This document shows, in pieces, positions 58,612-64,000 of a DNA stretch of 64,000 nt. How positions within the stretch are numbered: the first letter of the stretch is position 1; each line of letters starts with the position of its first letter. Both the position numbers and the translations under genes were made by a program. Source of the stretch: Perognathus longimembris pacificus. Its lineage: Eukaryota; Chordata; Mammalia; Rodentia; Heteromyidae. The stretch lies in NCBI RefSeq assembly GCF_023159225.1, contig NC_063180.1, positions 8,801,297-8,865,296 on the forward strand, written 5' to 3'. The notes under the pieces were generated by a model that searched no databases, had not been told where the DNA came from, and saw only the letters and a program-made list of their open reading frames with translations.

Positions 58612-58800
58612 AAAGGTCTTAGAATTTGTAGTCACAAAGATTTAGGTTTGAATTCTACTCTGTCATCTAGTAGCCATGTGCTCCCAGCAAGGTATTTAAC
58701 TCACCAGAGCATCAATTTTCATACTTGCAAAATGGAAATACATACCTGATTTATCCTAAAGATCAAAGAAGAAAATGAATACCTATGAACAGTCCTAGTG
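58612..58800 (-). repeat. MIR SINE
   Basis: GGTTTGAATTCTACTCTGTCATCTAGTAGCCATGTGC, TATTTAACTCACCAGAGCATCAATTTTCATACTTGCAAAATGG is a good minus-strand MIR. Confidence 0.85.
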
Positions 58801-59225
58801 GTATCACTTAGTCTGGCTGCTGTGACAAATTACTACAAATGGAAAGCCACATGATTGAGGTAACAAAGATTTGTTGCATAGTTCTGGTGGTCAGAAGTCC
58901 AAAATGCATTGTCATGAAACAAGATTCAAGGTGGCAGAGGGTAGTGTCCTCCTGAAGGTCTTTTCCAGTTACTAGAGGCCACTGCCCATAATTTCTTCCT
59001 CCAACTTCAAAACTGGTGGTAAAACATCTTCATGCTTCAGTCTCAGACATTTGCTGCCTTCCTCCACATTTAAAGGACTTTGTGCTCATCCAAAGAATGT
59101 AAGACTATCTTCTTCTTTTATGATTTTCTTCCTGGCAAATTTAATTGTGCCCATAACCTTAATGACCCCTTAGCATTTAATATAATATATATACACAGGC
59201 TCTAGGGTTAGAGTGTGGATATCTT
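58801..59225 (-). repeat. MLT1-like MaLR fragment
   Basis: CTTAGTCTGGCTGCTGTGACAAATTACTAC, GTTCTGGTGGTCAGAAGTCCAAAATG, TTAATGACCCCTTAGC follow an old MaLR in reverse. Confidence 0.6.
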
Positions 59226-59639
59226 ATTTTTCACATCACAACAGCACAATGGCTGGAACATCATGGACGTCCAATAAAGAGTTGATGGCTTTGTAACACC
59301 AAAGTTCTCTTCTATAGAACTAAAAAAATTGATGTGACGTAAGTGAAAACCAATTACCCTTAAGTATATATTTAATTCAGTTTTAAGATAGCTTCTTATT
59401 TTTGTCTTTGGGGAACTGATATTTAAAAATAAGTGTAGGACTTCAAGTTAGACTATCTTAAAGGCTTTACTTAAGGGGAAAATTTTGTTGGTTTTTGTTC
59501 AAGGTCAGTCTTTAAACCAACAATGAATATGCTGTTGAGCACAATGGATCTGAGGCTATTGTGAATTTCTCCTATAGGCTTTTCTCTATTCTGAAGTTGA
59601 TCAGTAATCAATACTTCCATTTCACATAAAAAAGAGGTG

Positions 59640-59765
59640 AGGTGAGAGACGAGAGAGAGGTAGAAAAAGTGACAGAGATGAAGAATAAACTCATTTAAAC
59701 TTTGAAAGTATATTTGCACGTAGAAGGTGATCAGTAAATATTTGTTGAGTGAATGATTAATAAAA
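59640..59765 (+). repeat. L2 3'-end remnant
   Basis: GTAGAAGGTGATCAGTAAATATTTGTTGAGTGAATGA is the typical L2 end; the upstream part is diverged. Confidence 0.55.
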
Positions 59766-60076
59766 AGTAAAAGCAATAGTCAAACAGAAAGCCTACTGTT
59801 GTTTTGGGAATGACACAAGCAGAGGCTTTATCTGAGGGTTGATGCCAAGAAAAAATACAATTATAAGAACAAATCTCAGTAAGTGTTAGCATCATTATTA
59901 TTATAAGTTTAGTCTTTCTTATAGACAATGCACTTGAATTTATTTATAAGGTTCTTGTTTTATATTGGAAAATTTAACTCCCCTATATTGATATTAAAGA
60001 GCTAACTTGCAGGTGGTTAGCCAGGCTACAAGCCTGCAATCAAAGTGATACGTAATTCTAAGCAACCTGTCCGCAG

Positions 60077-60178
60077 AGGATTTGCAAGGAGAGGCAACAG
60101 GAGCACCAAAAGACTCCCGAAGCAGCTTATGCAGCAGGCTGGAGGATGATATGAGGCTAGAGCTAGAGACCCTGAAAG
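60077..60178 (+). CDS. possible 102-nt internal coding exon (speculative)
   Basis: An open frame runs from 60049 to 60210. Within it, an AG acceptor (CTGTCCGCAG, 60067-60076) and a strong donor (AAAG|GTAAGC, 60178/60179) bound 102 nt, a multiple of three with two leading and one trailing base. The translation has a charged, coiled-coil-like end (LCSRLEDDMRLELETLK) and a Gly/Ala/Pro-containing start. It looks more protein-like than any other non-retroelement frame here. The acceptor's pyrimidine tract is weak. I do not recognise the protein. It could be chance or a fragment of an old element. Confidence 0.25.
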
Positions 60179-60687
60179 GTAAGCGTATAACAGCTCCATT
60201 TTGGGAGTGACCCAACAAGATATGGCACCTCAGTAGCCATGTGGATAAGAGGCAAAAAACATCCTCACTCATTCCATTTTCTGACAGACCCTCCTGGCAT
60301 TGAATGTGAGGAACTCTGCAACCATAGGAATGATGAATTGGCTTTTTCAGACACCATTTGTCCTATCTCGCTCATAAAGAGTCAATTCTTTCCAGATATT
60401 TTGCCTTTAGATGGATGGTTGACTTGCAGAGTTGTCAGCCTATGTCTGACATCATATTGATTCAGGGTTTGGGCTGACCTGGAACATGAGATTGAAATGA
60501 TGAAGGAGGCCTTGTACAGCACATTTCTCTAACTCAGTGACTACTCTAGAACAGACCCTCAGTATTTTTCTTTTTGTTAAAAATAGAGGGAATAGATTCA
60601 TAATTCTTCTGAACAGAATTTTGGTTTCATTTTCTTGACTCCTGATCGATAATTCCATAAGAATGAACTTCACCTGAAGATTATGTA

Positions 60688-60840
60688 GGCACATGAGCAC
60701 AGGCTTTGAAATTAGAACATAAAAGTCTGCATTTGAATGTTTATGATTTATGTGACCTTAAAGATGCTTGCTCTTCCTAAAACAATGTCAACATGTTTCA
60801 TTGTTCTATTTTCATACATGAAAAAATTTACTCAGAGCAC
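60688..60840 (-). repeat. MIR SINE, diverged
   Basis: GAGCACAGGCTTTGAAATTAGAACATAAAAGTCTGCATTTGAATG and TGTGACCTTAAAGATGCTTGC resemble the reverse MIR start. Confidence 0.5.
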
Positions 60841-61278
60841 ACGTACCCATTTTCATTCTCATTATTAACTCTTTATAGTTGTATCTAGCCTCTCAATAGT
60901 CTGTTTCTTTTTCCCTGTCTCCTGTTCATCAACAGCTTCCACTGAGGTTCTTTGTACCATTTTTATATATAGTTACAGTTATCTCAAAATTATTTACCCT
61001 TTATCTTTCTTTCCCCTTCCCTTTCTGTTCCTAAGCAGTCATTTCATTAGATTCATGTTCTAGGTGTGCATATATATGTAAATGTATAATATGTATGCAT
61101 ATGAATGTCCATGAATATGTATGTTCTTTAGATCTAGCCTCTACACATGGGTAAAAAATATCTTGTTTTTTGAATGTTTTATCTTGTTCAATATGATGAA
61201 AAGGAAAATTTCTTACAGTGATACTCTTTTTGGCACTTTGTTTATACAGACTAAGTGCACTATCCCTGAACTGTGTCT

Positions 61279-61280
<2 letters not shown>

Positions 61281-61316
<36 letters not shown>
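61281..61316. repeat. (GT)n microsatellite at a SINE tail
   Basis: A pure GT run of about 18 units, directly beside the 3' end of the SINE at 61317-61542. Confidence 0.97.
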
Positions 61317-61318
<2 letters not shown>

Positions 61319-61542
61319 GTCCTAGAACATGAACTCAAGGCTTGGACACTGTCCTTGAGCTTTTCTGCTCAAGGCTAGTGCTCTACCACTTGAGCCTCAG
61401 CTCCACTTCCACTTTTTATTTTTTGGTAATTACTTGGAGATAAAGGTCTCACTGATTTTCCTGTCTGGGCTGATTTCAGATCCTCAGATCTCAGGCTCCT
61501 GAAGAGCTAGGACTATATGTATGAGCTACTGGCACCTCGCTA
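61317..61542 (-). repeat. dimeric 7SL/Geo-type SINE
   Basis: Right part GAACATGAACTCAAGGC ... CTCTACCACTTGAGCC; left part GGTAATTACTTGGAGATAAAGG ... CAGATCTCAGGCTCCTGAAGAGC. Confidence 0.92.
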
Positions 61543-62198
61543 GAGGATTTTTTTTTCAAAGCCAAGTTTGTCGAAGCAGGGTTTGCAGAGGCCTCTGAGG
61601 GGCTAGTGGTGGAGTAGTAGGACTCAGTGGCTGAGAGTTGACAGGTGAGAGCTGCCTGAACTTTTCTCATCTCTTCATCTGTCCCACACTTTTTGTTCTT
61701 CCAATCTCTGTTCAGACCTTTCCTCTAGAAAGTTTCCTTTCTGATGCCTTATAGCCAATATCACTCCCATGTCCTATAGTATTATTTAAACAAGAGTTGA
61801 TTTCTGAGCACTCAGACAGGAGCATACTGACCTTGGTATTTCAGGACTACTTAGAATAGCATGAGAGTTCCTTGGCTTTTGAGTCAGAATACCTCAGCCA
61901 GAAGCATGCAAATGCTCAGTGAACATTGGCTTTGTCAACTGACAAAGTAGGTGAGAGTTTTGTAGTTCCAGACTATTTCTATGCTTTAACAGTTCTAAGG
62001 GGGCCCCAGACTCTTGAGCTCACTCTGCTGTCCTGTGGACTACAAGGCCTTGGTTCTAACATGAACACATGGATGCCCAGCTCCAGGGCTCAAAGCCCTC
62101 ACTCACAGCATGGCTGCAGTCAGTATGATGTCACAGAACTTCATTGGAGAGACTTTTCTCCAACTCACAAAGGTTTTCATGGAATTTCCCTTAATAAT

Positions 62199-62364
62199 TG
62201 TAGGGGTCCTTCGCCCCCCAGCGCTCTCCTGGCCAGCGGGAGAGGCGGGGAGCGGGTTCTGGACCTGGAAGGCAGGCGGGGCTAACAGCCACGCGGCTCC
62301 CGGGCTGGGAGAATAGGCAGGCCGGCTAGAACAGCCTCTTAAAACTGCAGGCCGGTGCCCCACA
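62199..62364 (-). mobile_element. 166-bp CpG-rich mini-LTR-like element
   Basis: Minus strand begins TGTGGGGCACCGG and ends GGACCCCTACA, so it has TG...CA ends and a short imperfect inverted repeat (TGTGGGG/CCCCTACA). AATAAT flanks it perfectly (62193-62198 and 62365-62370), the 6-bp size of class II ERVs. It is very GC- and CpG-rich against AT-rich flanks. It is far shorter than ordinary LTRs; a TTTTAAGAGG patch might be a TATA substitute. A TIR element is the main alternative. Confidence 0.65.
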
Positions 62365-62643
62365 AATAATCATTGGTCAGAGCAGTGTCACATCATGGTG
62401 AGCCTCTGGCTAAGAGGAGTGACTCCCTATTGACTGAGAATGACCATGAATCCTACCTGGGAAGGTGAGGTTCTTATTTTCTTCTTGGTGATAAAGAAAT
62501 TGTTGCAAGTATAGTAGGAAGAGGAAGGGAAGTATGTTGGGAGATGAACTTTATCTTCCATGTCTCTCACTCCTCTTCTAGCTTTGCCCTGATGCCCATA
62601 TTATCCATTACCTATTCTTATAACCTTTATTTTCTTTCAGAGC

Positions 62644-62665
62644 TCTCTGTCTCTCTCTGTCTCTG

Positions 62666-62751
<86 letters not shown>
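62644..62751. repeat. (CT)n microsatellite at a SINE tail
   Basis: About 108 bp of CT with GTCTCT variants at the left. It abuts the SINE's 3' end, so it reads as a GA-type tail. The longest microsatellite in the window. Confidence 0.98.
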
Positions 62752-62754
<3 letters not shown>

Positions 62755-62982
62755 GTCCTAGGCCTTGAACTCAGGGCCTGGGCACTGTCCCTGAGCTTTT
62801 TTGCTCATGGCTAGTATTCTACCACTTGAGCCACAGCTCCATTTCTACCTTTTCGTTTTTGTTCATTAATTGGAGATAAGAATCTCACTGACTTTCCTGC
62901 CTGGGCTGACTTCAAATTGCCAACTTCAGAGCTGAGTCTCCTGAGTAGCTAGGATTACAGACATGAGCCACTGGTGGCCAGC
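62752..62982 (-). repeat. dimeric 7SL/Geo-type SINE
   Basis: Right part CCTTGAACTCAGGGCCTGGGC ... TTCTACCACTTGAGCCACAGC; left part TCATTAATTGGAGATAAG ... CTCCTGAGTAGCTAGGATTACAG. Well preserved. Confidence 0.95.
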
Positions 62983-63185
62983 CAACCCTCTCTTCACCGG
63001 TTGTTATAAAGAAACAACTCCTTGCCACATATTTTCTTGTTTTGTTTGCTGTTGCATTGGTTCACCTTTTACCCTTAGTCTCACCATTTACAAATGGTAC
63101 AATATCATTTTTCATGGATGAGTAAAATCCCATTGTAGGACTTCAAAAAATTTCCCTTTTGGCTGAGGTACAAAACATTACATGA

Positions 63186-63663
63186 GGGCTGGGAATATGG
63201 CCTAGTGGCAAGAGTGCTTGCCTCGTATACATGAAGCCCTGGGTTTGATTCCGCAGGACCACATATATAGAAAATGGTGAGAAGTGGCGCTGTGGCTCAA
63301 GTGGCAGAGTGCTGGCCTTGAGCAAATAAGAAGCCAGGGACAGAATTAGGGAAGTGAAAGGGAATATCAAAAGTGACAGACAAAGGATAAAAAGACAAAC
63401 GACTACAAAAGCAGTACTTGTGCAAAACCATTTCCTGTAAACCAACTGAACAACTCATGGGGGGAGAGAGAAAGGGGGAGGGGAAGAAGGAGGGGGAGGG
63501 GGTGGGGGGAATGAGGGAGGAGGTAACAAACAGTACAAGAAATGTACCCAAAGCCTAACATATGAAACTGTAACCTCTCTGTACATCACTTTGACAATAA
63601 ATAAGAAAAAAATAAAAAAAATAAGAAAGAAGCTAATAAACAACAACTACAACCCCCCAAAAT
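63186..63663 (+). mobile_element. chimeric retrocopy: IDL-Geo SINE fused to L1 3' UTR
   Basis: 63186-63342 is the 5' part of a SINE from its true start (GGGCTGGGAATATGGCC) to CCAGGGACAG. It then passes without a tail into the L1 3' UTR (AATTAGGGAAGTGAAAGGG..., purine-rich tract 63458-63520, CTTTGACAATAAATAAG) and an A-rich tail. Candidate target repeats CATTACATGA (63176-63185) and CATTAGATGA (63664-63673) differ at one base. The structure fits template switching during L1 reverse transcription. Confidence 0.8.
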
Positions 63664-63771
63664 CATTAGATGACAATTAGACTAGAGTTTTAGATCTTAG
63701 ACCCAAACTCCTGCATTTCCACATGTCAAGTTCAGCCATGAAAACACCTACACACCAATTGAAGAGATACG

Positions 63772-64000
63772 GTGGTCCTAGGGCATAAACTCAGGGCACA
63801 GAGTCTTTTTTTTTTTTTTTTTTTTTAAGATTTATTTATTTCCTCAAGGCTAGCTGTTTACCACTTGAGCCACAGCTCCACTTCTGGATTTTTGGTGGTT
63901 AATTGGAGATAAGAGTCTCACAGACTTTCCTACCCAAACTGGCTTTGAACAGTGATCTCAGCCTCCCAAGTAGCTGAGATTACAGGCATGATCCATTGGC
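63772..64000 (-). repeat. dimeric 7SL/Geo-type SINE, cut by window end
   Basis: Right part GGGCATAAACTCAGGG ... GTTTACCACTTGAGCCACAGC with a T-run and AAGATTTATTTATTT inserted in the linker (63807-63842); left part GGTTAATTGGAGATAAGAG ... CATGATCCATTGGC reaches the last base. Confidence 0.93.

Noticed and set aside
61926..62285. Plus-strand 119-codon frame
   Set aside because: It runs into the CpG-rich 166-bp element; open-frame length is explained by local GC content, and no domain is seen.
63458..63520. G-rich tract as a regulatory G-quadruplex
   Set aside because: It is the usual purine-rich segment of the L1 3' UTR, present in similar form at 5680-5735.
1..64000. CRISPR arrays, bacterial operons, tRNA or rRNA genes
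   Set aside because: Repeats are SINE/L1 type and not regularly spaced. The tRNA-like boxes all belong to SINEs; no full tRNA cloverleaf or rRNA sequence was seen.

Overview
The window is mammalian nuclear DNA: AT-rich, no operons, no open reading frame longer than about 150 codons that looks selected, and packed with SINEs, L1 fragments, old DNA transposons, MaLR and ERV LTRs and dinucleotide microsatellites. The commonest young SINE starts with a tRNA-Ala/ID-like part (GGCTGGGAATATGGCCTAGT...) and continues into a second tRNA-like part. This matches my memory of the IDL-Geo SINE described from kangaroo rats and other Geomyoidea, so a heteromyid or geomyid rodent (kangaroo rat, pocket mouse or gopher) is the best guess. 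That is recognition by eye, not a database match.

Layout. 1-16.6 kb: mostly unique DNA with a MER2-like transposon (2.0 kb), an L1 3' end (4.9-5.8 kb), several 7SL/B1-type SINEs and a candidate conserved non-coding block with two octamer motifs (15.9-16.26 kb). 16.6-32.8 kb: repeat-dense; it holds two twin-primed (5'-inverted) L1s, two processed pseudogenes of ribosomal protein L27 (RPL27), hAT elements, MIRs and MaLR LTRs with later insertions. 32.8-49 kb: L1 fragments, SINEs with clear target-site duplications, and two nearly identical young SINEs at 40.9 and 46.6 kb. 49-64 kb: four LTR-like elements, each with a recognisable target duplication (49.3, 52.9, 57.9 and 62.2 kb), one possible 102-nt coding exon (60.08 kb), and a SINE fused to an L1 3' end (63.2 kb).

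No complete functional gene can be supported. The window is best read as intergenic or deep intronic sequence. The only gene-derived sequence that is certain is the pair of RPL27 retrocopies; the 60.08 kb exon is speculative. No new genetic system was found. The most informative content is the nesting of elements, which gives a relative order of events, and several unusual retroelement structures: a chimeric SINE-L1 copy, a 63-bp duplication at an LTR terminus, a 166-bp CpG-rich mini-LTR, and a SINE pair sharing one target duplication.
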